Of a DNA stretch of 54,171 bases, positions 6,811 through 13,051 are shown one piece after another (positions within the stretch are counted from its first letter, which is position 1; the number at the start of each line of letters is the position of its first letter). Position numbers and translations under genes: made by a program. The DNA lies in IMG/VR virus record IMGVR_UViG_3300008110_000118, positions 1 through 54,171 of that record. One strand, given 5' to 3'. The DNA is from a virus. The notes below the pieces were generated by a model. The model ran no database searches, had not been told where the DNA came from, and saw only the letters and a list, made by a program, of their open reading frames with translations.

Positions 6811-6963
6811 TTAGAGATCATCAAATTGATCTTGGAAATCTTTGAGAATTTTAATCTCCATTTGAAGACTAGCAATCATTCGTTCAAGTTCTTCAATTTT
6901 TTCTTGATGCTGTTGTTTGAGTTTAAACAACATATCATTGGAGTGTTTTACGTTTATTGTCAT
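6811..6963 (-). CDS. Small coiled-coil protein, 50 aa
   Basis: The frame runs from ATG 6963 to TAA 6811-6813. Residues 13-45 show heptad spacing of Leu, Ile and Met (LKQQHQEKIEELERMIASLQ), a clear coiled coil. It starts 2 bases before the end of the preceding gene. Likely an oligomerising accessory protein. Confidence 0.65.
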   Translation of the reverse strand: MTINVKHSNDMLFKLKQQHQEKIEELERMIASLQMEIKILKDFQDQFDDL

Positions 6964-6964
6964 A

Positions 6965-7207
6965 TCAGGTTGTGAAACTTTCTACTACTTGAGAACTTTC
7001 TTCTTCTGCGAGAGCGAATACCCTTGCATTCAAAATATTTTCTTTTAGATCGCTGTAAAACTTTTCATAAAAGTTACCATCGTCTTCTGCAGAAATAAGA
7101 TCAAAACATTCTTCATCATCTTCTGCAATTACGTTCCAGATTCCACCATACTCACTGGAGGGAAAGGGAACGTAGTGATCAACAATGTAAAAAAACTTTT
7201 GTGCCAT
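6965..7207 (-). CDS. Hypothetical protein, 80 aa
   Basis: The product begins MAQKFFYIVDHYVPFPSSEY and has a conserved-looking NVIAEDDEECFDLI segment that I recall from cyanophages. It is acidic and probably a small alpha/beta domain. Function unknown. Confidence 0.7.
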   Translation of the reverse strand: MAQKFFYIVDHYVPFPSSEYGGIWNVIAEDDEECFDLISAEDDGNFYEKFYSDLKENILNARVFALAEEESSQVVESFTT

Positions 7208-7220
7208 TTTTGTTTGTAAA

Positions 7221-7391
7221 TTACCCCTTTAGTTTAGATGAATGCTTAATGTTTGTCAATTGCCTTTCAAATTCAATTTTCAAAGGCATCAGGTGAGAAA
7301 CGAAGAACTGTTCATATGGAAGTCCTTCGATTAGTTTTGATAGGTTATCAACTTGCATCAGAGCAAAGATGATTTTTTGTTCGTCAGTCAT
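7221..7391 (-). CDS. Hypothetical protein, 56 aa
   Basis: The frame runs from ATG 7391 to TAA 7221-7223 and overlaps the stop region of the 25-aa gene before it. The product (MTDEQKIIFALMQVDNLSKL...) looks all-helical. No family recognised. Confidence 0.65.
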   Translation of the reverse strand: MTDEQKIIFALMQVDNLSKLIEGLPYEQFFVSHLMPLKIEFERQLTNIKHSSKLKG

Positions 7392-7461
7392 TTACGATTA
7401 AAAGGGAGATTCCGACTGTCAAAAGAATTCCTACAAGAATTCCAGCAGAAAATAGAATCAT
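7384..7461 (-). CDS. Tiny membrane peptide, 25 aa
   Basis: The frame runs from ATG 7461, which overlaps the TGA of the preceding gene, to TGA 7384-7386 inside the next gene. Almost the whole peptide is one hydrophobic helix (FSAGILVGILLTVGISLLIV). The overlaps on both sides support translation. Function unknown. Confidence 0.6.
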   Translation of the reverse strand: MILFSAGILVGILLTVGISLLIVND

Positions 7462-7610
7462 TTTGCGTACTTACAATTAGGATGTGGTTTAGGAAGTTCT
7501 GCACACGCTTTATCATATGCCTTGAACAATTCTGCATCACGTTTGATCATCATAACATTCCACATTAGAACGGCAATAAATGCAAAGAACCAATAATACG
7601 ATGTTTTCAT
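7458..7610 (-). CDS. Small membrane protein, 50 aa
   Basis: The frame runs from ATG 7610 to TGA 7458-7460. Residues 5-22 form a membrane helix (YYWFFAFIAVLMWNVMMI); the soluble tail has two cysteines (KACAELPKPHPNC). The start overlaps the stop of the preceding gene. No family recognised. Confidence 0.65.
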   Translation of the reverse strand: MKTSYYWFFAFIAVLMWNVMMIKRDAELFKAYDKACAELPKPHPNCKYAK

Positions 7611-7825
7611 TGCTGTTCGGTGGTTGGCATTACAAATTCGGCAACACGCTGCTCACCAGGAAGATCCTGCAGGCGATCGTACATCCGTTGAAACTGCACT
7701 CCCATCTGCATATAGTAAATAGAGAGTGCCCTGTTTTCTGCATCGTACAGAGCATCCTCCTTTTCTTGAAGAAGATCAATAAGGTCCAGCAGTTGTCCAG
7801 AGGTGAAAGTGATCGGTCCTTTCAT
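7607..7825 (-). CDS. Hypothetical protein, 72 aa, first gene behind promoter module 4
   Basis: I choose ATG 7825 (MKGPITFTSGQLLDLIDLLQ) because a GTG start at 7849 would fall at or just before the expected transcription start of module 4, and AAGGGA lies upstream of the ATG. The product is helical with an acidic middle (EKEDALYDAENRA). It heads the long block that runs down to 4299 and contains the deformylase and kinase genes. Confidence 0.7.
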   Translation of the reverse strand: MKGPITFTSGQLLDLIDLLQEKEDALYDAENRALSIYYMQMGVQFQRMYDRLQDLPGEQRVAEFVMPTTEQQ

Positions 7826-7851
7826 CGGGTGGTTCCCTTGAGTACTCACAT

Positions 7852-7907
7852 ATTATAGAGGCAGAACTGCCTCACTGCGGGTCCTCTGTGCCAGTTTGGA
7901 AGTTGGC
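7852..7907 (-). promoter_or_regulatory. Promoter module copy 4 with perfect palindromic operator-like element
   Basis: On the minus strand: GCCA (7904-7907), 10 bases, TGGCACA (7887-7893), 29 bases, TATAAT (7852-7857). In this copy the upstream element is a perfect inverted repeat, GTGCCA-N10-TGGCAC, as expected for a dimeric regulator. The spacer contains the hairpin GAGGCAGAACTGCCTC (7858-7873). The whole module lies within the 3' end of the methyltransferase frame. Confidence 0.7.
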
Positions 7908-8425
7908 ACATCCAGTTCCTCCATAATGATTTGTTTTGGTAGAAAGTTCCAGCAATAGTAACTACTGCTGAACGTGATCTTATCATTAGGACGACCATCA
8001 GGACTATGAAACTTCATCCGCTTATCAAACATCAGCAGTTGCAAATCCTTATCCTTAAACAACTGCTTGGGGGCACTATCATTCAACCAAGTGTTAGTCA
8101 TAATCAGAGCAAATGGTTTGTTGAAAGACAGTGCCCGCTCAAAGAACTTACGTTTGTTTGTGAATGGTGGATTAGAAATAATCACATCCCATTCAAAATC
8201 TGGAGTGTAAGTAAGGAAGTCTTGTCCAGTGGAAATATGAGTAGAAATAACAAGATTTTGTCTGCCAATTTGTTTAACAAACTCACTTTCTTTAGTATCA
8301 AATGGACACCAAACTTTTGCATCCTTAGGAATATACTTAAGAATTGGAGTTACACCGTAAAACGGAGTGTAACATTCGTCATTGTTACCCTCCGAGTACA
8401 TCAGTTTTCCACTATCAATCGTCAT
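7853..8425 (-). CDS. N6-adenine DNA methyltransferase-like protein
   Basis: The product carries DVIISNPPFTNK with the catalytic NPPF motif (residues 85-88) of N6-adenine methyltransferases, preceded by a motif-I-like VWCPFDTKESEFV (about 38-50). At 190 residues it is a minimal catalytic domain without a separate target-recognition domain. The start overlaps the end of a PD-(D/E)xK nuclease-like gene by 4 bases, so the two are probably co-translated. The last 15 or so codons are encoded by promoter module 4, with the stop formed by its TATAAT. DNA is the likely substrate; RNA cannot be excluded. Confidence 0.8.
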   Translation of the reverse strand: MTIDSGKLMYSEGNNDECYTPFYGVTPILKYIPKDAKVWCPFDTKESEFVKQIGRQNLVISTHISTGQDFLTYTPDFEWDVIISNPPFTNKRKFFERALSFNKPFALIMTNTWLNDSAPKQLFKDKDLQLLMFDKRMKFHSPDGRPNDKITFSSSYYCWNFLPKQIIMEELDVPTSKLAQRTRSEAVLPL

Positions 8426-8919
8426 ACAATGCGAGTCCCGAACTGTTGGATTTCTTTCTTGGTCAGACTACCAGAAAGGCGGGGATCTTTGTGCTTACCG
8501 TGAATCTTACGTTCCCAATCTTTCTTGAGTTTGGGAAGAAGAATCATAAGCACATCATCACCAGTGAGTTTCCATACTTCTGCTACTTTACCACCATCAT
8601 ATCGAGCAATGTAGTGGTTAGAGTATTTACCAAGTTTCTCTTCAATTAAATAACGTTCCTGCTCTTCCCAAGTATCCTGAACACTAATACCATTATACGT
8701 CCCATTGATAGAATTGGCAATCGTAGATTTATACTCACATTCACCATCTTCATCCACAGCATCAGCACCAGAATAAGTTTCTGCTACTTTATGACCAAGG
8801 ATACCAGCAAGATGAATCTCACGGGAACGAGCATAAGAGAATGGATCTCCCCAACCTTGCTCCTCACAAAGTTGATACATCTGCTCAAATAGTTCTTGAA
8901 ACTTTTGTTCAGGAGTCAT
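8422..8919 (-). CDS. Restriction-endonuclease-like protein (PD-(D/E)xK)
   Basis: Around residues 51-65 the protein reads GADAVDEDGECEYKS, which fits the PD-(D/E)xK nuclease core with an acidic residue at Asp53 or Asp56 and Glu62-x-Lys64. The flanking ISVQDTWEEQERYLIEEKL and HYIARYDGGKVAEVWKL, and the basic C-terminus, are like small type II restriction enzymes that I remember. It overlaps the adenine methyltransferase gene by 4 bases. The pair could form a restriction-modification system, or a host-DNA-degrading nuclease plus protection. Activity is inference. Confidence 0.7.
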   Translation of the reverse strand: MTPEQKFQELFEQMYQLCEEQGWGDPFSYARSREIHLAGILGHKVAETYSGADAVDEDGECEYKSTIANSINGTYNGISVQDTWEEQERYLIEEKLGKYSNHYIARYDGGKVAEVWKLTGDDVLMILLPKLKKDWERKIHGKHKDPRLSGSLTKKEIQQFGTRIV

Positions 8920-8925
8920 AAATTT

Positions 8926-9405
8926 TTACTTAGTTTGTGTTTGTGTAGGTACATTTGGATTATCAAATCCTTTCTTAATATCTACTCCCTTTACAAATCC
9001 AACTCCACCAAGAATAAGAGCAAGTGCTAAAGTAATTGCTGCTTTAGTATGTCCAGTATCAGAATCGTTATCAGCATATTCTTCCACTGTTTGCCCTGTT
9101 GCCAATTGTCCGATCCAAGTGCCAAATGCTCCACCAATTCCCATCAAAATCCAAGGAGTGAAAGACATAAATGCCCATCCAGCAGCAATCAATCCAATAA
9201 GAGCAACAGTTCCTCCACCATCAAAACTGCCTGAAGAAGCAGAAGAATTGTTATTACTTACTTGTCGAAGATTAACAATTTGTTGAACATTGCCATGTTT
9301 GGCATAAATTTGCTGTGTTGCTCCTTGAAAAGTTGATGCTTCAACTTCTGTAGTAATCCTACCGACTTGAGAATTAACAAATACGTCTGCTTTCCAGGTT
9401 GCCAT
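8926..9405 (-). CDS. Membrane protein, 159 aa
   Basis: Residues 1-50 form a small soluble domain (TWKADVFVNSQVGRITTEVE) followed by a Ser/Gly-rich linker. Three hydrophobic segments come next: GTVALIGLIAAGWAFMSF, PWILMGIGGAFGTWIGQL and AAITLALALILGGVGFV, so about three membrane passes. The tail is Thr/Gln-rich. It belongs to a run of four consecutive membrane proteins. Family unknown. Confidence 0.75.
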   Translation of the reverse strand: MATWKADVFVNSQVGRITTEVEASTFQGATQQIYAKHGNVQQIVNLRQVSNNNSSASSGSFDGGGTVALIGLIAAGWAFMSFTPWILMGIGGAFGTWIGQLATGQTVEEYADNDSDTGHTKAAITLALALILGGVGFVKGVDIKKGFDNPNVPTQTQTK

Positions 9406-9409
9406 AAAA

Positions 9410-9817
9410 TTACTTATTCATTTGGAGCGTAGGCACAGGCATACCACCTTCGGTAGGAACATAAATGGTCACATTACCATTCTTGCTACCATCTTCAAGA
9501 CCAGTGATATACAGGTATTGGAGATACTCACGGTTGTCTTTCAGACTGTCACCAATAATCTGGTTTGCCTTGGCAACACCAGTAGCACGGATGATCTCAG
9601 CATCAGCAAGTTGTTGAGCACTATCTTTCTTTGCTTGTGCCTCAAGAACTGCTACTTGACGAGTATATTCTGCTTTTTGAAGTTCTGCTTTACCAGCAAG
9701 AGACTGCTGCCACACATTGTATTGGGGACCACCAATAAAGATGAGACCACCAATCACAATGGCAGCACCAATCATTACGACAGCGGCAGGTTCAAGAAAT
9801 CCGTTTTGTTTAGTCAT
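9410..9817 (-). CDS. Membrane-anchored prohibitin/SPFH-like protein
   Basis: The start is ATG 9817, with GGAGG 7 bases upstream. A membrane anchor (AAVVMIGAAIVIGGLIFIG, residues 12-31) is followed by a long Ala/Glu/Lys-rich helix and the segment LADAEIIRATGVAKANQII, the pattern of the C-terminal part of prohibitin-like SPFH proteins. The end reads VTIYVPTEGGMPVPTLQ. At 135 residues it lacks most of the SPFH beta domain. Such proteins assemble into rings on membranes; a role in modifying the host membrane is inference. Confidence 0.7.
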   Translation of the reverse strand: MTKQNGFLEPAAVVMIGAAIVIGGLIFIGGPQYNVWQQSLAGKAELQKAEYTRQVAVLEAQAKKDSAQQLADAEIIRATGVAKANQIIGDSLKDNREYLQYLYITGLEDGSKNGNVTIYVPTEGGMPVPTLQMNK

Positions 9818-9963
9818 CAGCAATCCTCCATTTTAAGAAAATCTGGATCTTTTTCCAGAGTAGATTTAAGCAGTTCATTCATAGTACGACGGGCACGATA
9901 GTTTTGGATAATATCCATTACACAATACCCAAAGGCAAATCCTGCCATCATTTTGACAATCAT
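9817..9963 (-). CDS. Hypothetical protein, 48 aa
   Basis: The frame runs from ATG 9963 to TGA 9817-9819, whose last base is shared with the next ATG. The product starts with a moderately hydrophobic helix (MIVKMMAGFAFGYCVMDII) followed by a basic then acidic tail. Its 3' end supplies the GGAGG for the prohibitin-like gene, which suggests coupled translation. Confidence 0.65.
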   Translation of the reverse strand: MIVKMMAGFAFGYCVMDIIQNYRARRTMNELLKSTLEKDPDFLKMEDC

Positions 9964-10151
9964 TTAGAGGAACCTCCAGAGTTGTAAGTAATCATATTAG
10001 CAAGAAGGATAATCAAAAAGTTCTGCCAGAATGTCAGTGAGATACTAAACCAAGACAGAATGATTCCAAGAATCCATGCTTGGAAGAATAGTCCCGCCGT
10101 AGAAAGAACAATTACACCAAAAGCAACACCAAGAGCAGTAGAAGTTTTCAT
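9960..10151 (-). CDS. Membrane protein, 63 aa
   Basis: Two long hydrophobic segments (GVAFGVIVLSTAGLFFQAW and LTFWQNFLIILLANMI) make this a two-pass membrane protein, ending NSGGSSK. ATG 10151; the stop overlaps the next ATG. Family unknown. Confidence 0.7.
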   Translation of the reverse strand: MKTSTALGVAFGVIVLSTAGLFFQAWILGIILSWFSISLTFWQNFLIILLANMITYNSGGSSK

Positions 10152-10154
10152 AAG

Positions 10155-10397
10155 TCAGTTATCAAAACGTTGTTTCCAAAGATCATAAGATCGATTTTTC
10201 ATTTGATCAAGAAGATCATAACGCTTGCGAATTTCAGAATTTTCTGGAAAATCATAAACACAGGGAATTGCAAGATCCATCCCATCAATGGCATGATTCA
10301 GAATAGAATTAAAGAGATCGTGCTCTTCAAAAGTAAATTCCATTATGACCGATTGTTGATCACAATAGTTTTCTTCAGTCAATTCAGTGGTTTCCAT
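10155..10397 (-). CDS. Hypothetical protein, 80 aa
   Basis: ATG 10397 is preferred over an upstream TTG. The product is acidic in its first half (METTELTEENYCDQQ, then FTFEEHDLFNSILNHAIDGM) and looks helical. It lies between the GTRARIG-type gene and the membrane-protein cluster. No family recognised. Confidence 0.65.
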   Translation of the reverse strand: METTELTEENYCDQQSVIMEFTFEEHDLFNSILNHAIDGMDLAIPCVYDFPENSEIRKRYDLLDQMKNRSYDLWKQRFDN

Positions 10398-10402
10398 AGT
10401 AA

Positions 10403-10819
10403 TCAAACGGCAAGAGCAGCAGAAGGAATTTCGACCAGTTCGGGAAGTTTGCTGTCATCGAACTGATGCATATTGTAGCACACCCATTCACCGTTGCGAA
10501 AGATGTAAGCAAACTCTTCGCTGTTGTCTGGAAGCAGATACTCACACAGATCAGCATCAAGGCGAGGAGGACAGTCTTCACCACGCTGAGAATAGTATTC
10601 GGGACCATAAACGCCCTTCACAGCACTATCATCCCAGCGGGAATCAGTCCAGCAAGAGGACATATCACCACCATCAATCAGTTCAGCAGCTTTGGCACGA
10701 GTGTTGTAATGAGTGTTGAGAATACGACCCAACCACTCGGGATAACCATCCCAGTGGTGATACACAGAGAGCACAGAACCGTTCTTGAGTTCGATACCGA
10801 TGCGAGCGCGGGTTCCCAT
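10403..10819 (-). CDS. Conserved phage protein of the GTRARIG type, 138 aa
   Basis: The N-terminus MGTRARIGIELKNGSVLSVY followed by HHWDGYPEWLGRIL is a pattern I know from a conserved family found in many large phages, of unknown function. Further on are LIDGGDMSSCWTD and SEEFAYIFRNGEWVCYN. I use ATG 10819, not the GTG at 10843, which would lie almost at the transcription start of promoter module 5. It is the first gene of the block with the membrane proteins, nuclease and methyltransferase. Confidence 0.8.
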   Translation of the reverse strand: MGTRARIGIELKNGSVLSVYHHWDGYPEWLGRILNTHYNTRAKAAELIDGGDMSSCWTDSRWDDSAVKGVYGPEYYSQRGEDCPPRLDADLCEYLLPDNSEEFAYIFRNGEWVCYNMHQFDDSKLPELVEIPSAALAV

Positions 10820-10845
10820 TGGGGGCGTTGGTTGATTACCCACAT

Positions 10846-10902
10846 ATTATAAGGGGCATCCCAGCGAACCAGGATGCCCCTTGTGACACTACTTAAATTG
10901 TC
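10846..10902 (-). promoter_or_regulatory. Promoter module copy 5 (GACA-N10-TGTCACA-N30-TATAAT) with 10-bp hairpin
   Basis: On the minus strand: GACA (10899-10902), 10 bases, TGTCACA (10882-10888), 30 bases, TATAAT (10846-10851). The whole spacer is one hairpin: AGGGGCATCC pairs with GGATGCCCCT around a 10-base loop (10852-10881). This is the best stem among the copies and would work as a terminator for the upstream block. Confidence 0.72.
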
Positions 10903-10905
10903 CCA

Positions 10906-11112
10906 TCACTCACTCAGAGAACTTCCTCTCCAGTTCTTAGGTGGTGGCGGATCGCATTTTCCTTCCAATGACCTAACCATCAATTCTGCAAATTTTTCCA
11001 TTTTTTCTGCAGAGACTGTCTGAGGAGCATAGCTAATCGCTTCTTTCAGAGCAACCAATTCATTCCATTCTTCTGTGCTGAGATCCGTTGTAGATGTTTT
11101 GGGAAGAGTCAT
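10906..11112 (-). CDS. Hypothetical protein, 68 aa
   Basis: ATG 11112 (MTLPKTSTTDLSTEEWNELV) is chosen over ATG 11145, because ATGA there overlaps the end of an upstream open frame, the usual coupling pattern here. The core ALKEAISYAPQTVSAEKMEK is helical and the end is Pro-rich (DPPPPKNWRG). I recall close relatives in cyanophages, without function. Confidence 0.7.
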   Translation of the reverse strand: MTLPKTSTTDLSTEEWNELVALKEAISYAPQTVSAEKMEKFAELMVRSLEGKCDPPPPKNWRGSSLSE

Positions 11113-11201
11113 AATTTTTTTGCGATGGTGTTCAAATAATACCATTCATATACACTACTATCTAGAAACTTAATGTTTTCTTTGGGATCACGTAACAATA
11201 C

Positions 11202-11369
11202 TTAATGATCATTGATCTCCGCACTTATGTTTTGAATATCTTTTGCTTTTTTTAAAAGATAATTTAAGTTGAAAATTAGTTCATCAAAATTGTCCTCAGT
11301 TTTACCAAGTAAAGATTCTTGAATTCTTTGAAATGCCGCTATCGTTTGAATGGTTAAATTTTCAGACAT
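11202..11369 (-). CDS. Hypothetical helical protein, 55 aa, perhaps truncated
   Basis: The frame runs from ATG 11369 to TAA 11202-11204 and encodes a helical product (MSENLTIQTIAAFQRIQESL...). In the same frame, directly after the TAA, 30 more sense codons (including RDPKENIKFLDSSVYEWYYL) run to TGA 11109-11111, which overlaps the next ATG. This suggests an original protein of about 86 residues cut by a premature stop, or stop readthrough. Confidence 0.6.
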   Translation of the reverse strand: MSENLTIQTIAAFQRIQESLLGKTEDNFDELIFNLNYLLKKAKDIQNISAEINDH

Positions 11370-11390
11370 TGGATTATTTGAATTTGTCTC

Positions 11391-11396
11391 ATTATA
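11391..11396 (-). promoter_or_regulatory. Possible -10 box TATAAT
   Basis: A perfect TATAAT 22 bases before ATG 11369, in one of the few non-coding gaps (11370-11432). There is no TGGCACA at the module spacing and no TTGACA at 16-18 bases, so it would be a weak or activator-dependent promoter. Confidence 0.4.
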
Positions 11397-11432
11397 GTTA
11401 GCAATTCAAAGTATGTAGCATTTCAAGATTAC

Positions 11433-11757
11433 TTACATAAATCCATCCAATCCGAAAATTGAAGGTCCAAAAGAACCATCATCATTTTTATTTTTAAACA
11501 TATTTTCAATTTTATCAGACATTGCATCAAGTGCAATAATACTTTCGATATTCAATATTATTTTATGTCTATTTTCAATTTTTTCAAGGGTGGAAATCCC
11601 TACTTTCTCTACTTAATTCTTCAAGACTATTCATAATTTCGTAGAGACAATTTGAAGTCTCTATGTTTTCTTCCTCCAACTTTTTGATTCTTTCTTTTAA
11701 GGATTCAATTTCATCAAGAAGTGATGGAATATTTTGTAGTTCTTCTGAAAATGACAT
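11433..11757 (-). pseudogene. Coiled-coil protein gene split by a one-base frameshift
   Basis: Frame one starts at ATG 11757 and gives 57 residues (MSFSEELQNIPSLLDEIESL...) ending at TGA 11584-11586. The next frame over continues with coding-like sequence (VGISTLEKIENRHKIILNIE...) to TAA 11433-11435 but has no good start codon of its own before MSDKIENMF. Removing one base near 11607 joins them as one 107-residue helical protein, with LSR followed by KVGIS at the joint. It may be a real mutation, a programmed frameshift or a sequencing error. Confidence 0.6.
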
Positions 11758-11760
11758 TAT

Positions 11761-12075
11761 TTATCCGACGACCCTCCAACATACAACAGCGTTGCCCTTG
11801 CGCGTAGAAGCAATATGAGAGAAAGCGCCATAAGAAAGATCAATGTCAGCATGAGAAAATGGACCACGATCATTTATTCTTACAATTACTTGTTTGAGAT
11901 TATTTTGATTAGTCACCCGTATGCGTGTACCCATAGGTAGATAAGGATGAGCTGCAGTCCAACGATAAGCATCAAACCGCTCACCGTTCGCAGTAATTTT
12001 CCCATGAAATCCGTCTCCAATCCCATAGTATGTAGCAATGCCACAAGTCAATCCAGCAATCAAAGTTTCAATCAT
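11761..12075 (-). CDS. RlpA-like double-psi beta-barrel protein
   Basis: The segments GIATYYGIGDGFHGKITANG, AAHPYLPMGTRIRVTN and VIVRINDRGPFSHADIDLS match the RlpA/DPBB family in order. RlpA proteins bind denuded peptidoglycan and some are lytic transglycosylases. The N-terminus has a weak hydrophobic stretch but no convincing signal peptide. At 104 residues it is the bare domain without the SPOR domain of bacterial RlpA. A role in lysis or wall remodelling is likely; enzyme activity is not proven. Confidence 0.85.
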   Translation of the reverse strand: MIETLIAGLTCGIATYYGIGDGFHGKITANGERFDAYRWTAAHPYLPMGTRIRVTNQNNLKQVIVRINDRGPFSHADIDLSYGAFSHIASTRKGNAVVCWRVVG

Positions 12076-12105
12076 TAAGTTTCAAATCCACAGTAATTGA
12101 TTCAT

Positions 12106-12249
12106 TCATTCAAATACAGCGTTCACAGAAATAACTTTTGCATTAGGATTTCTTGCAATAGCAACTTCTTTTGCTTCTTTGTAATCTCTTGCATAGACCT
12201 CTTCATAGAAGGTTTTGCCAGCGACGTAGAGTTGAACTTTACATTTCAT
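12106..12249 (-). CDS. Hypothetical protein, 47 aa
   Basis: The frame runs from ATG 12249 to TGA 12106-12108. The product reads as one beta-alpha-beta unit: MKCKVQLYVAGKTFYEEVYA, then RDYKEAKEVAIARNPNAKVI. I recall very similar small proteins in cyanophages. The start overlaps the preceding stop by one base. Confidence 0.7.
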   Translation of the reverse strand: MKCKVQLYVAGKTFYEEVYARDYKEAKEVAIARNPNAKVISVNAVFE

Positions 12250-12452
12250 TATTTTATGAAGTGAATTTTTTCTTTGGGTTTGTTGAGTTGATTTTTAATG
12301 AACTTGGTTGCGGATTCTAATGAATAAAATTTTATGACTTTTGGAAATACTTCCATTTCCATAAAATTTAACCATACAAAAAACCTTTTGTGTTGAGGGA
12401 AAAAACATACTTCTCCCGTCATATCAGTTTTTTCTACAATTCGGTATCTCAT
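12249..12452 (-). CDS. Hypothetical protein, 67 aa (PQHKRF family, copy 2)
   Basis: A paralogue of the 72-aa protein at 1103-1321: both start with M-x-Y-R-I, carry FPQHKRF or YPQHKRF near residue 20 followed by an aromatic W-x-N segment, and end with a Lys-Pro about 10 residues from the C-terminus. Presence of two distant copies suggests an old duplication kept by selection. Function unknown. Confidence 0.75.
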   Translation of the reverse strand: MRYRIVEKTDMTGEVCFFPQHKRFFVWLNFMEMEVFPKVIKFYSLESATKFIKNQLNKPKEKIHFIK

Positions 12453-12682
12453 TGTATTTTGTCTGATGGAGGATAATAGAGTCTGTGTATGGGTCTATCA
12501 TACTCTTCATCATTCCAATGTCGGATGACTCCAGCAACAATGAAACAATTTGTAATGAGATATGTAAGAAAAATAAAAGTTCTGATTAGAGCAACGGTGT
12601 CGGATTCTTTATCGCATTTAGATGCTTTTTCTCCAAGTGACTTTGCCCACCACCTCCACATAGTTTTATTTTTCTTTGTCAT
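12449..12682 (-). CDS. Membrane protein, 77 aa
   Basis: A basic cytoplasmic start (MTKKNKTMWRWWAKSLGEKA) is followed by one membrane helix (ALIRTFIFLTYLITNCFIVAGVI) and a short polar tail. ATG 12682 and the stop both overlap neighbours. Family unknown. Confidence 0.7.
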   Translation of the reverse strand: MTKKNKTMWRWWAKSLGEKASKCDKESDTVALIRTFIFLTYLITNCFIVAGVIRHWNDEEYDRPIHRLYYPPSDKIQ

Positions 12683-12807
12683 TTGAGGTTTTTTAGAACA
12701 CCGTGGAAATTTGCGTGACCATGATAGAATATCCCACCAATAACCAAAATGTCAAGCAATATAAGAACAACTAATAGTATAATATGTGGTTTATAACTAT
12801 TACTCAT
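12679..12807 (-). CDS. Small membrane protein, 42 aa
   Basis: The frame runs from ATG 12807 to TGA 12679-12681, overlapping the next ATG. One hydrophobic helix (IILLVVLILLDILVIGGIF) is followed by a His-rich tail (YHGHANFHG). It belongs to the set of tiny membrane proteins in this half of the window. Confidence 0.65.
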   Translation of the reverse strand: MSNSYKPHIILLVVLILLDILVIGGIFYHGHANFHGVLKNLK

Positions 12808-13051
12808 CTTCAACTTTTCTTGGTTTGGTTTTTGTTACAGAATAAGACCCTTTCTTTATTTTATATCTATCTAAGTATTTTTTTAGATGTTCTTCGCAAA
12901 CAAAGTAACAAACTTTTGGTTCTTTTCCTTCTTTATAAGAAAGTGTAATTGGAAAAAATTCGTGGAAAGGAGGAGTTTCTAAAGATACTGGTTCCTCCTT
13001 TTGTTTTCTTCGACTTTGAGGTTTAACTTTGACTGGTTTTTTCTTTTTCAC
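12800..13051 (-). CDS. Basic hypothetical protein, about 83 aa
   Basis: The frame has no ATG; I use GTG 13051, with TTG 13066 an alternative. The N-terminus is very basic (KKKKPVKVKPQSRRKQKEEP), and the middle YFVCEEHLKKYLDRYKIKKG looks like a small helical domain. It overlaps the end of the 39-aa gene by about 29 bases, which is more than usual and makes the start uncertain. Confidence 0.6.
   Translation of the reverse strand: MKKKKPVKVKPQSRRKQKEEPVSLETPPFHEFFPITLSYKEGKEPKVCYFVCEEHLKKYLDRYKIKKGSYSVTKTKPRKVEDE

Noticed and set aside
11758-11765. Late-promoter-like GATAAATA before the coiled-coil gene
   Set aside because: It abuts the ATG at 11757, so transcription would start inside the gene. 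It is formed by the end of the RlpA-like gene.
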